Source of the DNA: Prevotella sp.
GTDB lineage: Bacteria; Bacteroidota; Bacteroidia; Bacteroidales; Bacteroidaceae
Assembly: GCA_016285245.1 (NCBI GenBank)
Contig: JAEEQH010000007.1
Span: 1-64,000, forward strand
Length of the DNA: 64,000 nucleotides
Direction of reading: 5' to 3'
Under the pieces are notes generated by a model that was given only the letters and a program-made list of their open reading frames with translations, was not told where the DNA came from and searched no databases. Positions within the stretch are counted from its first letter, which is position 1; each line of letters starts with the position of its first letter. The translations under genes were made by a program, and so were the position numbers. This document shows, piece after piece, positions 17,541-27,351 of this stretch.

Positions 17541-19124
17541 ATGTCAGATAAGATTAAACCAAGCGAAGTGTCACAAGTGCTGCTCGACCAGCTTAATGGC
17601 ATCTCGAATCAGGAGCAGTTCGACGAGGTCGGTACGGTGTTGACCGTCAGCGACGGTGTTGCCCGTATTTATGGCCTGCGCAACGCCGAGGCCAACGAGC
17701 TTCTTGAGTTCGAGAACGGTACGATGGCCATTGTGATGAACCTTGAGGAAGATAACGTCGGCTGCGTGCTCCTTGGTCCTACGTCAGGCATCAAGGAGGG
17801 ACAGGTGGTGAAGCGCACGAAGCGCATCGCCTCCATCCGTGTCAATGACAATATGCTTGGCCGTGTCATCAACCCGCTGGGCCAGGCTATCGACGGCAAG
17901 GGCGACATCGACCTTACTAGTGCGTTTGAGATGCCGCTGGACCGTAAGGCTCCTGGCGTGATCTACCGTCAGCCGGTGAAGGAGCCTCTGCAGACGGGTA
18001 TCAAGGCCATCGACTCGATGATCCCCATTGGCCGTGGTCAGCGCGAGCTGATTATCGGTGACCGTCAGACAGGTAAGACCGCCATCGCCGTCGACACCAT
18101 CATCAACCAGAAGAGTTTCTATGATGCCGGCAAGCCCGTGTACTGTATCTATGTCGCTATCGGCCAGAAAGCCAGTACCGTCGCTGCCCTGGTGTCAACG
18201 CTCCAGGAGCATGGTGCCATGCCCTATACGATTATTGTCGCCGCAACGGCTGCCGATCCCGCTGCCATGCAGTACTATGCCCCGTTCGCTGGTGCTGCCA
18301 TCGGTGAGTATTTCCGTGACCGTGGACTGCCCGCCCTGGTTGTCTATGACGACCTGTCGAAGCAGGCTGTGGCCTATCGTGAGGTGTCGCTGATCCTCCG
18401 CCGTCCGTCTGGACGTGAGGCTTATCCCGGCGACGTGTTCTATCTCCACTCTCGTCTGCTGGAGCGTGCCGCCAAGATGAACGAACAGCAGGAGGTGGCT
18501 GAACAGATGAACGACCTGCCCGAGTGCATGAAGGGTCATGTGAAGGGTGGCGGTTCGCTGACGGCTCTGCCCATCATCGAGACGCAGGCTGGTGACGTGT
18601 CGGCATATATTCCGACGAATGTCATCTCCATCACCGACGGTCAGATCTTCTTGGAGAGTGACCTTTTCAACCAGGGCTTCCGTCCTGCCATCAACGTCGG
18701 TATCTCTGTGAGCCGTGTGGGTGGCTCGGCACAGATCAAGTCCATGAAGAAGGTGGCTGGTACGCTGAAGATTGACCAGGCACAGTATCGTGAGCTGGAA
18801 GCTTTCTCGAAGTTCTCCAGCGACATGGATGCCGTGACGGCAATGACCCTTGACCGTGGCCGTAAGAACAACCAGCTGCTCATCCAGCCTCAGTACAGCC
18901 CGATGCCTGTCGGTGAACAGATTGCCATTCTCTACTGTGGCGTTCACGGCTTGATGCGTCAGGTACCCATCGACAAGGTGCGCCAGTGTCAGGAGCAGTT
19001 CCTCGACAAGCTTCGCAACACCGCTCCCGAGGTCATCGAGACGCTGGCCAGCGGAAAGATTGATGAAGCGACGACGGCAAAGATTGAAGCCGTCATGGCC
19101 GACATTGCTGGAACGTACAAGTAA
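17541..19124 (+). CDS. atpA: F-type ATP synthase alpha subunit
   Basis: A 527-residue non-catalytic F1 subunit. The Walker A is [16 protein letters not shown] (near residues 172-187). The C-terminal catalytic-site arginine region ([23 protein letters not shown]) is present. It alternates with beta in the hexamer. The length is slightly above the 500-515 norm but has no obvious insertion. Confidence 0.98.
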   Translation: MSDKIKPSEVSQVLLDQLNGISNQEQFDEVGTVLTVSDGVARIYGLRNAEANELLEFENGTMAIVMNLEEDNVGCVLLGPTSGIKEGQVVKRTKRIASIRVNDNMLGRVINPLGQAIDGKGDIDLTSAFEMPLDRKAPGVIYRQPVKEPLQTGIKAIDSMIPIGRGQRELIIGDRQTGKTAIAVDTIINQKSFYDAGKPVYCIYVAIGQKASTVAALVSTLQEHGAMPYTIIVAATAADPAAMQYYAPFAGAAIGEYFRDRGLPALVVYDDLSKQAVAYREVSLILRRPSGREAYPGDVFYLHSRLLERAAKMNEQQEVAEQMNDLPECMKGHVKGGGSLTALPIIETQAGDVSAYIPTNVISITDGQIFLESDLFNQGFRPAINVGISVSRVGGSAQIKSMKKVAGTLKIDQAQYRELEAFSKFSSDMDAVTAMTLDRGRKNNQLLIQPQYSPMPVGEQIAILYCGVHGLMRQVPIDKVRQCQEQFLDKLRNTAPEVIETLASGKIDEATTAKIEAVMADIAGTYK

Positions 19125-19134
19125 AGTATAAGAG

Positions 19135-20109
19135 ATGCCAAGTTTAAAGGAAATAAAAGGACGCATTGCCTCCGTCAACTCGACGCGTAAGATTACGTCT
19201 GCCATGAAAATGGTGGCGTCGTCCAAGCTGCACCATGCCCAGGTGGCCATCCAGAATATGCTGCCCTACGAAACGATGCTGGAGCATATCCTGAAGTCGT
19301 TCCTGGCAGCTGAAGCCGAGGCGCAGACGATCTTTGACCAGGAGCGCCCCGTCCATCGTGTGGCGCTGGTGGTCTACGCCAGCAACTCGTCGCTCTGTGG
19401 TGGCTTTAATGCCAACATCATCAAGATGATGCAGAACGTCATCGCCGAGTACCGGGCACAGGGCATTACCGAGGTTGAGGTGTATCCCATTGGTCGCAAG
19501 GTCTACGAGAAGGCGCAGAAGCTGGGTTACGATGTTCAGGGCGAGTTTTCCGCCTTGGCCGACAAGCCCAATGTGCGCCAATGCATCGATATTGCTATGG
19601 AGCTTGGTTACAAGTTCCGCGATGGCAATATTGACAAGGTAGAACTCATCTATCATCACTTTAAGTCGGCTGGTTCGCAGGTGCTTACCCGTAAGACCTT
19701 CCTGCCCATCGACCTTGAAGAGGAGCTGGAGCGTGACCATGAGCGTGACCTCACATCGATTGCGGCAACGCGCGAAAGTCAGGAGTATCTGAAGAAGAAT
19801 CGTCGCAAACGTGCCAAGGCCAACAACGAGGGCCAGGAGGTGGAGCCGTTGAACGACAACTTCATTGTCGAGCCCGACATGAATACCGTCTTGTCCAAGC
19901 TCATCCCGAAGCTGGCCCATCTGATGCTCTATACGGCTCTGCTCGATAGCGTGGCTTCTGAACATGCTGCCCGCATGGTGGCTATGCAAACGGCCACCGA
20001 CAATGCCGATGAGCTGTTGCGACAGCTGAATCTCCAGTACAACAAGTCGCGCCAGCAGGCCATTACCAACGAGCTCCTTGACATTGTTGGCGGATCTGTC
20101 AATAATTAG
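19135..20109 (+). CDS. atpG: F-type ATP synthase gamma subunit, extended
   Basis: A 324-residue rotor subunit, against a usual 285-295. The N-terminal coiled coil (LKEIKGRIASVNSTRKITSAMKMV) and C-terminal helix (SEHAARMVAMQTATDNADEL) are intact. The extra length lies at about residues 198-240 and is a basic, charged segment (EYLKKNRRKRAKANNEGQEVE) in the globular domain. No repeat DNA is visible there, so it is probably a lineage-specific loop. It is the last recognisable ATP synthase gene of the operon. Confidence 0.95.
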   Translation: MPSLKEIKGRIASVNSTRKITSAMKMVASSKLHHAQVAIQNMLPYETMLEHILKSFLAAEAEAQTIFDQERPVHRVALVVYASNSSLCGGFNANIIKMMQNVIAEYRAQGITEVEVYPIGRKVYEKAQKLGYDVQGEFSALADKPNVRQCIDIAMELGYKFRDGNIDKVELIYHHFKSAGSQVLTRKTFLPIDLEEELERDHERDLTSIAATRESQEYLKKNRRKRAKANNEGQEVEPLNDNFIVEPDMNTVLSKLIPKLAHLMLYTALLDSVASEHAARMVAMQTATDNADELLRQLNLQYNKSRQQAITNELLDIVGGSVNN

Positions 20110-20122
20110 TTACTACAAAAGA

Positions 20123-20518
20123 ATGAAAAAGATTGTTTCGATAACGCTTCTTCTCGCAGCTTTCGCCACGGCCAGTGGACAGACAGTCGAGAAGAATGAC
20201 ACGGCACGGTTCATGCGTGAGTGCCGACAGTTTGACCAGTATGTCCTGATGACACCATTCGACAAGGCGGTCATCGACTCGTTGACGGAGTGTCAGGATA
20301 CGTTGATAGCCCATTACCGTGCCATCAAGCCCCGTCTCAACGACCAGCAGGTAGAGGAGTATAACCGAGTGAAAGGTCACTTCAGCCGCCGCGTCATTGA
20401 GTATCGTGGCGAGAAGGTTGGCGAGGGCCTCCAGGCTACCGGCGACAGCATCGCAAAGGCTGCCGGTCGTGTTGGAAAGGCCGTCGGCGGCTTCTTCAAG
20501 GGCGTTTTTAACCGCTAA
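20123..20518 (+). CDS. Small exported protein after atpG
   Basis: A 131-residue protein. Residues 1-19 form a signal peptide (MKKIVSITLLLAAFATASG). The middle is helical and charged, and the end is a Gly/Ala/Lys amphipathic stretch (AAGRVGKAVGGFFKGVF). No family is recognised. ATG 20123 is preferred over an upstream start at 20078 that would lie inside atpG. It is probably co-transcribed with the ATP synthase operon, because the terminator comes only after it. Confidence 0.7.
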   Translation: MKKIVSITLLLAAFATASGQTVEKNDTARFMRECRQFDQYVLMTPFDKAVIDSLTECQDTLIAHYRAIKPRLNDQQVEEYNRVKGHFSRRVIEYRGEKVGEGLQATGDSIAKAAGRVGKAVGGFFKGVFNR

Positions 20519-20538
20519 GAGTGTTAATAAAACGAAAT

Positions 20539-20562
20539 AAGGCTGATTTCTCAGCCTTTTTT
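20539..20562 (+). terminator. Terminator of the ATP synthase operon
   Basis: AAGGCTGA (20539-20546) pairs with TCAGCCTT (20551-20558), followed by T residues. Confidence 0.88.
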
Positions 20563-20564
20563 CG

Positions 20565-20572
20565 TAAATTTG
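20565..20572 (+). promoter_or_regulatory. -7 element before the cupin regulator
   Basis: TAAATTTG lies 41 bases before the start codon. The expected -33 position falls in the upstream terminator and lacks a clear TTTG. Confidence 0.45.
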
Positions 20573-20612
20573 CGGCCTATTTGTTGAATTGTAAAAAAGT
20601 TATAACACAATA

Positions 20613-21200
20613 ATGATGACAGACAAGCAAAGTGTCATTGGACACAAGATTAAAGGGTTGAGGGAGTCAAAGAACCTCACCATTGAAGAGATTTCAGAGC
20701 GTAGCGGTCTTACCGTCGAACAGATTTCGTCCATCGAGAACGACGTCAATCTGCCTTCGCTGGGTCCGCTGATTAAGATTGCCCGTGCCCTGGGTGTCCG
20801 CCTGGGCACATTCATGGATGACAGCGATGCCCTTGGTCCCGTTGTATGCCGTGCCGCCGACCGTGAGAAGGAGAGCAGCATCAGCTTCTCCAACGGAGCT
20901 ACCGATGCCCGCAAGCACATGGAGTATCACCCGCTGGCCCAGCAGAAGGCCGGTCGTCACATGGAACCGTTCGTGATTGACATCAATCCCGAGGACAGCC
21001 CAACGTTCCAGCTCTCTGCCCATGAGGGTGAAGAGTTTATCTATGTCATGCAGGGTGAGGTGGAGATTGTATATGGTAAGGAGACCTACAGCCTCCAGGA
21101 GGGTGACAGCATCTTCTACGACAGCATTGTGAAGCACCATGTTCACGGTGCTCCCGGCAAGTCCGCCAAGATTCTCGCCGTGGTCTACATCCCGTTTTAA
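20613..21200 (+). CDS. XRE-family regulator with C-terminal cupin
   Basis: A 195-residue transcription factor. The helix-turn-helix is at about residues 10-65 (LRESKNLTIEEISERSGLTVEQISSIENDVNLPSLGPLIKIARAL), and a cupin lies at about 125-190 (HEGEEFIYVMQGEVEIVYG ... YDSIVKHHVHG). Such proteins sense a small metabolite through the cupin barrel and control a neighbouring gene. Here that is probably the acyl-CoA ligase gene 45 bases downstream. The start is ATG 20613 or 20616. Confidence 0.9.
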   Translation: MMTDKQSVIGHKIKGLRESKNLTIEEISERSGLTVEQISSIENDVNLPSLGPLIKIARALGVRLGTFMDDSDALGPVVCRAADREKESSISFSNGATDARKHMEYHPLAQQKAGRHMEPFVIDINPEDSPTFQLSAHEGEEFIYVMQGEVEIVYGKETYSLQEGDSIFYDSIVKHHVHGAPGKSAKILAVVYIPF

Positions 21201-21205
21201 TAGTC

Positions 21206-21237
21206 GTTATCACGTGATAACGTTATAACGTAATAAC
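21206..21237. repeat. Octamer array, 4 units
   Basis: Four 8-bp units GTTATCAC, GTGATAAC, GTTATAAC and GTAATAAC. The first two are exact reverse complements. The array fills the gap between the cupin regulator and the acyl-CoA ligase gene. Confidence 0.85.
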
Positions 21238-21245
21238 GAAGAAGA

Positions 21246-22979
21246 ATGGAAACAAAGAACGTAAAATTAGATATGGCAGGCCGTCCGCTGCCTGACAGGA
21301 CATATCCTGCTGAGACAGGAAGTGATGGCTATCAGCTGTGGGAACGGACATTAGGCCAGTGGCTCGAGTATTGGGCCGAGAAGACCCCAGACAAGGAGTA
21401 TATAGTTTATTCGGATAGAGACCTGCGCTTTACTTGGAGCCAGTTCAACGAGCGTGTGGACAACCTTGCGAAGGGCCTGATAGCTATTGGCGTGACACGA
21501 GGCTCGAATGTCGGCATCTGGGCAACGAACGTTCCCGACTGGCTGACTTTCCTCTATGCCACCGCTAAGATTGGTGCCGTGCTGGTTACCGTCAATACGA
21601 ACTACAAGCAGAACGAGCTGGAGTACCTCTGCAAGGACTCCGACATGCATACCCTCTGCATTACCGACGGTACATGGGACTGTAATTATGTCGACATGAC
21701 CTACACCATGCTGCCCGAGCTGAAGACCTGTGAGCGTGGCCATCTGAACAGCGAGCGCTTCCCTTACTTGAAGAATGTGGTCTTCATCGGTATGGAGAAG
21801 TACCGCGGTATGTTCAATACCGCCGAGCTGCTCCTCCTCGGACAGAACGTCGAGGACAAGACGCTGAACGAGATGAAGAGTCAGGTGTCGTGCTACGACG
21901 TGTGCAACATGCAGTACACCAGCGGCACAACCGGCTTCCCGAAGGGTGTCATGCTCACACACTTCGGCATTGCCAACGACGGCTACTTCACCGGCGAGAA
22001 CATGGCCTTCACGCAGGACGACAAGCTCTGTGTCTGTGTGCCGCTGTTCCATTGCTTCGGTGTGGTGCTGGCCACGATGAACTGTCTGACGCATGGCTGT
22101 ACCGAGGTGATGGTCGAGAAGTTCGACCCGCTGGTCGTGCTGGCTTCCATCCATAAGGAGCGTTGTACGGCCGTCTATGGTGTGCCGACGATGTTCATTG
22201 CCGAGCTGAACCACCCGATGTTCGATATGTTCGACCTGAGCTGTCTGCGCACGGGCATCATGGCCGGCTCGCTCTGTCCTATCGAACTGATGAAGCAGGT
22301 CAGCGAGAAGATGTACATGACCATTACCAGCGTCTACGGTCTTACCGAGTCGTCGCCCGGCATGACGCAGACATGTCTGAACGATACCTTCGAGCAGCGT
22401 TGTACGACGGTGGGCCGCGACTTCCCGTTCGTCGACGTGAAGGTGCTCGACCCCGAGACCGGCGAGGAGTGTCCTGTCGGCGTGCAGGGCGAGATGTGCT
22501 GCAAGGGCTTCAACGTGATGAAGGGCTACTACAAGAATCCGACGGCCACGGAGGAGGTCATCGACAAGAACGGCTATCTGCACTCCGGCGACCTTGGCAT
22601 CAAGGACGAGGAGGGCTTCTACAAGATTACCGGCCGCATCAAGGACATGATCATCCGCGGTGGCGAGAATATCTATCCGCGCGAGATCGAGGAGTTCCTC
22701 TATCACATGCCCGGCATCCGCGACGTTCAGGTGGCAGCTGTGCCTTCGAAGAAGTACGGCGAGGAGGTTGGTGCCTTCATCATCCTGGAGGAGGGCGCCC
22801 AGATGACCACCGAGGATGTCCGTGAGTTCTGTCGTGGCAAGATAGCCCGCTACAAGATTCCGAAGTACGTCTTCTTCATCGAGCAGTTCCCGCTGACGGG
22901 CTCTGGAAAGATCCAGAAGTTCAAGCTGAAGGAGATGAGCCTTGACCTCTGCAAGAAGCTGGGCATCGAAGTAATCTAA
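21246..22979 (+). CDS. AMP-dependent acyl-CoA synthetase/ligase
   Basis: A 577-residue adenylate-forming enzyme. The phosphate-binding loop is [16 protein letters not shown] (near residues 220-235). The YGLTESSPG block, the hinge [20 protein letters not shown] and the C-terminal catalytic lysine in [12 protein letters not shown] are all present. It activates a fatty or aromatic carboxylate with ATP and joins it to CoA; the exact acid is not evident. The cupin regulator directly upstream suggests substrate-responsive control. Confidence 0.92.
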   Translation: METKNVKLDMAGRPLPDRTYPAETGSDGYQLWERTLGQWLEYWAEKTPDKEYIVYSDRDLRFTWSQFNERVDNLAKGLIAIGVTRGSNVGIWATNVPDWLTFLYATAKIGAVLVTVNTNYKQNELEYLCKDSDMHTLCITDGTWDCNYVDMTYTMLPELKTCERGHLNSERFPYLKNVVFIGMEKYRGMFNTAELLLLGQNVEDKTLNEMKSQVSCYDVCNMQYTSGTTGFPKGVMLTHFGIANDGYFTGENMAFTQDDKLCVCVPLFHCFGVVLATMNCLTHGCTEVMVEKFDPLVVLASIHKERCTAVYGVPTMFIAELNHPMFDMFDLSCLRTGIMAGSLCPIELMKQVSEKMYMTITSVYGLTESSPGMTQTCLNDTFEQRCTTVGRDFPFVDVKVLDPETGEECPVGVQGEMCCKGFNVMKGYYKNPTATEEVIDKNGYLHSGDLGIKDEEGFYKITGRIKDMIIRGGENIYPREIEEFLYHMPGIRDVQVAAVPSKKYGEEVGAFIILEEGAQMTTEDVREFCRGKIARYKIPKYVFFIEQFPLTGSGKIQKFKLKEMSLDLCKKLGIEVI

Positions 22980-23038
22980 ACAATTCGGGAGCGCCCTAAG
23001 AAGCGCTCCAAACCAATAACTAACAAATACTAAAAACT

Positions 23039-23596
23039 ATGAAGAAAAAGTTTATCTGCGCCGTTTGTGGATATATCTACGAAGGCGATGCCGCACCCGA
23101 AAAGTGCCCCATCTGTAAGGCTCCTGCCTCGAAGTTCTCTGAACTGAAGGACGACGGCGAGACCACCTACGCAACCGTTCACCGCATCGGCGACGGCAAG
23201 CCCGAAGGTGTCAGCGAGGAGATGATTAACGACCTGCGTGCACACTTCAACGGTGAGTGCAGCGAGGTTGGCCAGTATCTGGCCATGGCCCGTCAGGCTG
23301 ACCGCGAGGGCTATCCCGAGATTGCCGAGGCCTTCAAGCGCTATGCCTTTGAGGAGGCCGACCATGCTTCTCGTTTTGCTGAGTTGCTGGGCGAGGTGGT
23401 ATGGGACACCAAGACCAATCTGGAGAAGCGTGCCGCTGCTGAGGCTGGTGCCTGCGAGGACAAGTTCCGCATTGCCAAGAACGCCAAGGCCGCCGGTTTC
23501 GACGCCATCCACGATACTGTTCACGAGATGGCCAAGGACGAGGCCCGTCACGGTGCCGGTTTCGCCGGTCTGCTGAAGCGTTACTTCGGTAAGTAA
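23039..23596 (+). CDS. Reverse-type rubrerythrin (rubredoxin + ferritin-like domains)
   Basis: A 185-residue protein. The N-terminal rubredoxin-like domain has CAVCGY and CPICKAP cysteine pairs (residues about 8-27). The C-terminal ferritin-like four-helix domain has ExxH motifs ([14 protein letters not shown]). Because the rubredoxin domain comes first, it matches 'reverse rubrerythrin', a peroxide-reducing diiron enzyme in anaerobes. It protects against H2O2 in the cytoplasm. It stands alone after an inverted-repeat spacer (GGAGCGC...GCGCTCC, 22989-23010). Confidence 0.92.
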   Translation: MKKKFICAVCGYIYEGDAAPEKCPICKAPASKFSELKDDGETTYATVHRIGDGKPEGVSEEMINDLRAHFNGECSEVGQYLAMARQADREGYPEIAEAFKRYAFEEADHASRFAELLGEVVWDTKTNLEKRAAAEAGACEDKFRIAKNAKAAGFDAIHDTVHEMAKDEARHGAGFAGLLKRYFGK

Positions 23597-23642
23597 CCCT
23601 CGGCGCTGTAGACAGTTGAAAGCGTAACTAAAAAGTAACGGA

Positions 23643-26357
23643 ATGTATATTCGCAGACTAACTATCATGACTGTGGCAGCGCTTTGTGCTGCCACGTCTT
23701 TTTCTCAGGACGGCCAGCGCTGGTCGTCGAGTCGCTACCTGTCGGCTCCGGCCAAGCCCGACGTTACCGTCGCTTTCGACGTTACTGCTGTGGGAAAGCG
23801 CTTTGAGCCGACGTGGGGACTGGACCAGGCCGCCATTGATGCACAAGTCATCAAGAAGGGTATCAACCACATGGGCATAGAGAATATTGGTATTGGCCGT
23901 ACGGCATTCCGCTTTACTGATGCCCTCGTTAACGACTCCGTCTTGCCTCAGGTGTTCATTGACAAGTTGCGTGAGCGTAACACGAACCTCAACCTCATCA
24001 GCCCGACTCTCCCGATATTGCTGACGGCCGACCAGGAAGCCAGCGAGAAACAGGATGGCAACACCCCTGACTACTACGTCAAGAACAAGGTTGCCAATAT
24101 TGACCATTGGGCTGCGATGATCAACAGCCATGTCCATTGGCTTCAGGCCAACACACAGCATCCCATTCTCGGTGTGTCACCTTTTAACGAGGGCGACTAT
24201 TGGACACTGGAGGAGGGCGCTTCGCCGGAACTTCAATGGAAGGTAGCTAAGGAGCTGAAGGACAACTATCCCCGTTTTGCTGATATCAAGATTGTCGGCG
24301 GCAACACGCTCAACGACGACAAGGCCCTCGACTGGTACACCTCTGGCAAGCAGTATTACGACTGGGGCAACACCCACCAGCTGGCGGGTTCGTTTGACAA
24401 CTTCGCCAAGTTCTACAAGCAGCTGGCGGCCGACGGCAAGGTGGGCTACGGCGACGAGATGCACAACGTCGTCGAGGCGATGGTCGGACTGGAGTACGGC
24501 ATGACCGTCGGCATCTGGTGGGGCTTCGACAGTCGTGCCCGTGGCGAGTTCTGCCAGATCAGCCGCAACGGCGAGCGTCTGGCCTATGGCGAGCATCGCG
24601 ATAACTGGACGGCTGCCTCGGTATGGCGTCATGACGACGGCCGCGTGAAGGCGTTCCTCGGCTCCAGCGAGCGCCAGGCCAAGACCACCAGCTATCAGTT
24701 TGCCTCCAAGGACCGTCTCGTCTACTACGACGGCTACGGCCCTCAGCGCGAGTTCGCGATGACGGTGCCTGGCGGTACGGGCTATCAGAACGGTCAGGCC
24801 AATGCCGAGCGTGTCATCGACATCACCTGGGGCGCCGATGTCCCCGTGGCTCCTGTCACGGCCGGCGTCTACCGTCTGGTCAACAAGAACTCCAGCAATG
24901 TTGCTGTGCTTCAGACTGACAATATCGGGCTTGCCAGCTTCTCGGCGACGTCCAAGAGCCAGTTGTGGAACATCGCTCCCAGCAGCTCCTATACCAGCCG
25001 CTGGGGTGGCGACTTCAGCTTCTACGACATCACCTCGGCCACGAACAGCGCCATCCGCATGAACGTGCTGAACTTCGCAACGTCGGGCACGGTCAACGTC
25101 ATCCCTTACGACAAGAACACAAAGGCCGACACCAACGAACAATGGTATCTGGAGTATGCCGGCGACGGCTTCTACTACATCCGCTGCCGCGAGAGCGCGC
25201 TCTACTTAGCCGCGGCTGGCACGACCAACGTCGTACAGACCACGCTGCCTTCGAACGTCTCCGACCGTAACAGCCTGCAATGGCGCATCATCCCTGACAG
25301 CGTGACGGCCTTCGACCGTGTGCCGCCCTCGAAGGTGAGCGACCTGAAAGCCACGTCACTTGCCGCCGCCGTCACCCTGACGTGGACGGCCAACAGCGGC
25401 AGCACGAACAAGGACTTGGCGGGCTATCTCGTCTTCCGTGCCGAGAAGGGCTCCGACGAGTGGAACACCATCGGCCGCATGATCCAGGGAACGACCTTTA
25501 CCGACAATACCTGCCGCCCCGGCGTCACCTATTTATATAAAGTGAAGGCCGTCGACCAGTCGCAGAACCGCTCACGCGTTGACTCTGACGTCGTCGAGGG
25601 TGCCGCTACCGGCGAGCGTGCCTTGGTTGCCTGGTGGCCCATGGACGGTAGCGTCGACGACACCACGGACAACATGATGGATGCCCGTGTCTGTGGCACG
25701 CCCAACTATACCGATGGCAACGACGGCACGAAGGCGCTCTTCCTGAGGGGCACCTCCGGACAGTATCTGCAGCTGCCCTACGAGGTGGCTGGCAGCCAGG
25801 AGCTGACCGTCGCCATGTGGGTCAACGTGCGTAATGGTACCGCCTGGCAGCGTCTCTTCGACTTCGGCGCCGATACCGACCACTACCTGTTCCTTACGCC
25901 CAACAACGGCAGCGTCATGCGCTTTGCCATCAAGAACGGCGGCGACGAGCAGACCCTCGACGGCCCGAAGCTGACGACCCTCGAATGGAAGCACGTCGTC
26001 CTCACCCTGGGTGCCGACAAGACGGCCCTCTATGTCGACGGCAAGGAAGTGGCCTCGACAACCGCCGTCACCATTCGCCCGTCGGACGTCAAGCCGTTCC
26101 TGAACTACATCGGACGAAGCCAGTTCGTGGCCGACCCGCTGCTGAACGCTTTCGTCGACGACGTGCGCATCTACAACTATGCCGTCACAGCCTCTGACGT
26201 CCAGACGATTATGGACGGTGGACAACCGACGGCCGTCCGTCCCGTGGTGGCCAATCCCGCCAGCGCCGACGTCTACGACCTCCAGGGCGTTCGCCGCTCT
26301 GCTGTCGGCAAGGGTGTTGTCATCAGCGGCGGACGTAAAGTGTTGAAGAAACAGTAA
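23643..26357 (+). CDS. Secreted multidomain glycosidase-like protein
   Basis: A 904-residue exported protein. A signal peptide (1-21) precedes a TIM-barrel-like region (about 30-395). That region has candidate acids in SPFNEGD and GDEMHN, typical of clan GH-A acid/base and nucleophile positions. A beta-trefoil region follows (about 400-555; GVYRLVNKNSSNVAVLQ, QWYLEY..GFYYIR), then a fibronectin III-like domain (about 563-660), a LamG/concanavalin-like domain (about 665-860; LVAWWPMDGSVDD, YLQLPY, VAMWVNV) and a sorting-type tail (VYDLQGVRRSAVGKGVV..GGRKVLKK). It probably binds and cuts an external polysaccharide. The family number is uncertain because the catalytic part is not recognised with confidence. 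Confidence 0.75.
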   Translation: MYIRRLTIMTVAALCAATSFSQDGQRWSSSRYLSAPAKPDVTVAFDVTAVGKRFEPTWGLDQAAIDAQVIKKGINHMGIENIGIGRTAFRFTDALVNDSVLPQVFIDKLRERNTNLNLISPTLPILLTADQEASEKQDGNTPDYYVKNKVANIDHWAAMINSHVHWLQANTQHPILGVSPFNEGDYWTLEEGASPELQWKVAKELKDNYPRFADIKIVGGNTLNDDKALDWYTSGKQYYDWGNTHQLAGSFDNFAKFYKQLAADGKVGYGDEMHNVVEAMVGLEYGMTVGIWWGFDSRARGEFCQISRNGERLAYGEHRDNWTAASVWRHDDGRVKAFLGSSERQAKTTSYQFASKDRLVYYDGYGPQREFAMTVPGGTGYQNGQANAERVIDITWGADVPVAPVTAGVYRLVNKNSSNVAVLQTDNIGLASFSATSKSQLWNIAPSSSYTSRWGGDFSFYDITSATNSAIRMNVLNFATSGTVNVIPYDKNTKADTNEQWYLEYAGDGFYYIRCRESALYLAAAGTTNVVQTTLPSNVSDRNSLQWRIIPDSVTAFDRVPPSKVSDLKATSLAAAVTLTWTANSGSTNKDLAGYLVFRAEKGSDEWNTIGRMIQGTTFTDNTCRPGVTYLYKVKAVDQSQNRSRVDSDVVEGAATGERALVAWWPMDGSVDDTTDNMMDARVCGTPNYTDGNDGTKALFLRGTSGQYLQLPYEVAGSQELTVAMWVNVRNGTAWQRLFDFGADTDHYLFLTPNNGSVMRFAIKNGGDEQTLDGPKLTTLEWKHVVLTLGADKTALYVDGKEVASTTAVTIRPSDVKPFLNYIGRSQFVADPLLNAFVDDVRIYNYAVTASDVQTIMDGGQPTAVRPVVANPASADVYDLQGVRRSAVGKGVVISGGRKVLKKQ

Positions 26358-26393
26358 ATCTGTGCCTTATCGGAATGTTTTTCGGCCAAATTG

Positions 26394-26424
26394 TTGCAGG
26401 AACGAATCTTTTTGAGTAATTTTG
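26394..26424 (+). promoter_or_regulatory. Promoter of dapA-araC-queC
   Basis: TTG at 26394-26396 and TAATTTTG at 26417-26424, 33 bases before the dapA ATG. Confidence 0.65.
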
Positions 26425-26456
26425 CAGCCAATTAGGCAGAAACGACATCTTAGTGT

Positions 26457-27344
26457 ATGGTACAGAATATCTTTAAGGGACTGGGCATTGCCCTCATCAC
26501 ACCTTTTCAGGAAGACGGCTCCGTTGACTACGACGCACTCAAGCGATTGGTGCAGTATCAGTTAGACAACGGTGCCGACTTCTTTTGTATACTCGCCACA
26601 ACGGGCGAGACACCCACGCTGACGGCAGAGGAGAAACTGACCATCAAGAACCTCATCGTAGAGATTGTCCAGGCACGCGTGCCCATCCTCATGGGCTGTG
26701 GCGGCAACAATACCGCCGCCGTCGTCGAGGAACTGCACACGGCCGACCTCAAGGGCATCGACGGCATCCTCAGCGTTTGTCCCTACTACAACAAGCCCTC
26801 GCAGGAGGGACTCTACCAGCACTTCCGTGCCATAGCCGCCGCTACCGAGCTCCCTGTGGTGCTCTACAACGTCCCCGGCCGTACCGGTGTCAACCTGAAG
26901 GCCGAGACCACCGTCCGCCTGGCGCGCGACTGCCACAACATTGTCGCCATCAAGGAGGCCAGCGGCAACCTGGAGCAAGTCGATGAGATTATCAAGAACA
27001 AACCGCGCGACTTCGACGTCATCTCCGGCGACGACTCCCTGACATTCCCCATGGTGAGCTGCGGCGCCGTCGGCGTCATCTCCGTCATCGGCAACGCCTT
27101 GCCCCGTGAGTTCTCCAAGATGATTCGCTTGCAGATGCGTGGCGAGTACGATCCCGCACGTATCATCCACCACCGCTTTACTGACCTCTTCTCCCTGCTC
27201 TTCGTCGACGGCAACCCCGCCGGTGTGAAGGCCATGCTCAGCGAGATGGGCTTCATCAAGAACGTCCTGCGTCTGCCCCTGGTGCCCATGCGCATCAAGA
27301 ACATGCAGCGAATGTCCGACATCCTCAAGGAACTGAAGATATAG
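26457..27344 (+). CDS. dapA: 4-hydroxy-tetrahydrodipicolinate synthase
   Basis: A 295-residue TIM-barrel aldolase. Key segments are the substrate loop TTGETPTL (near residues 44-51), the tyrosine in VLYNVPGRTGVNL and the Schiff-base lysine in NIVAIKEASGN (near residue 165). It condenses pyruvate with aspartate semialdehyde in lysine and diaminopimelate synthesis. It starts a three-gene run with an AraC regulator and queC. Confidence 0.96.
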   Translation: MVQNIFKGLGIALITPFQEDGSVDYDALKRLVQYQLDNGADFFCILATTGETPTLTAEEKLTIKNLIVEIVQARVPILMGCGGNNTAAVVEELHTADLKGIDGILSVCPYYNKPSQEGLYQHFRAIAAATELPVVLYNVPGRTGVNLKAETTVRLARDCHNIVAIKEASGNLEQVDEIIKNKPRDFDVISGDDSLTFPMVSCGAVGVISVIGNALPREFSKMIRLQMRGEYDPARIIHHRFTDLFSLLFVDGNPAGVKAMLSEMGFIKNVLRLPLVPMRIKNMQRMSDILKELKI

Positions 27345-27351
27345 TTTCAGG

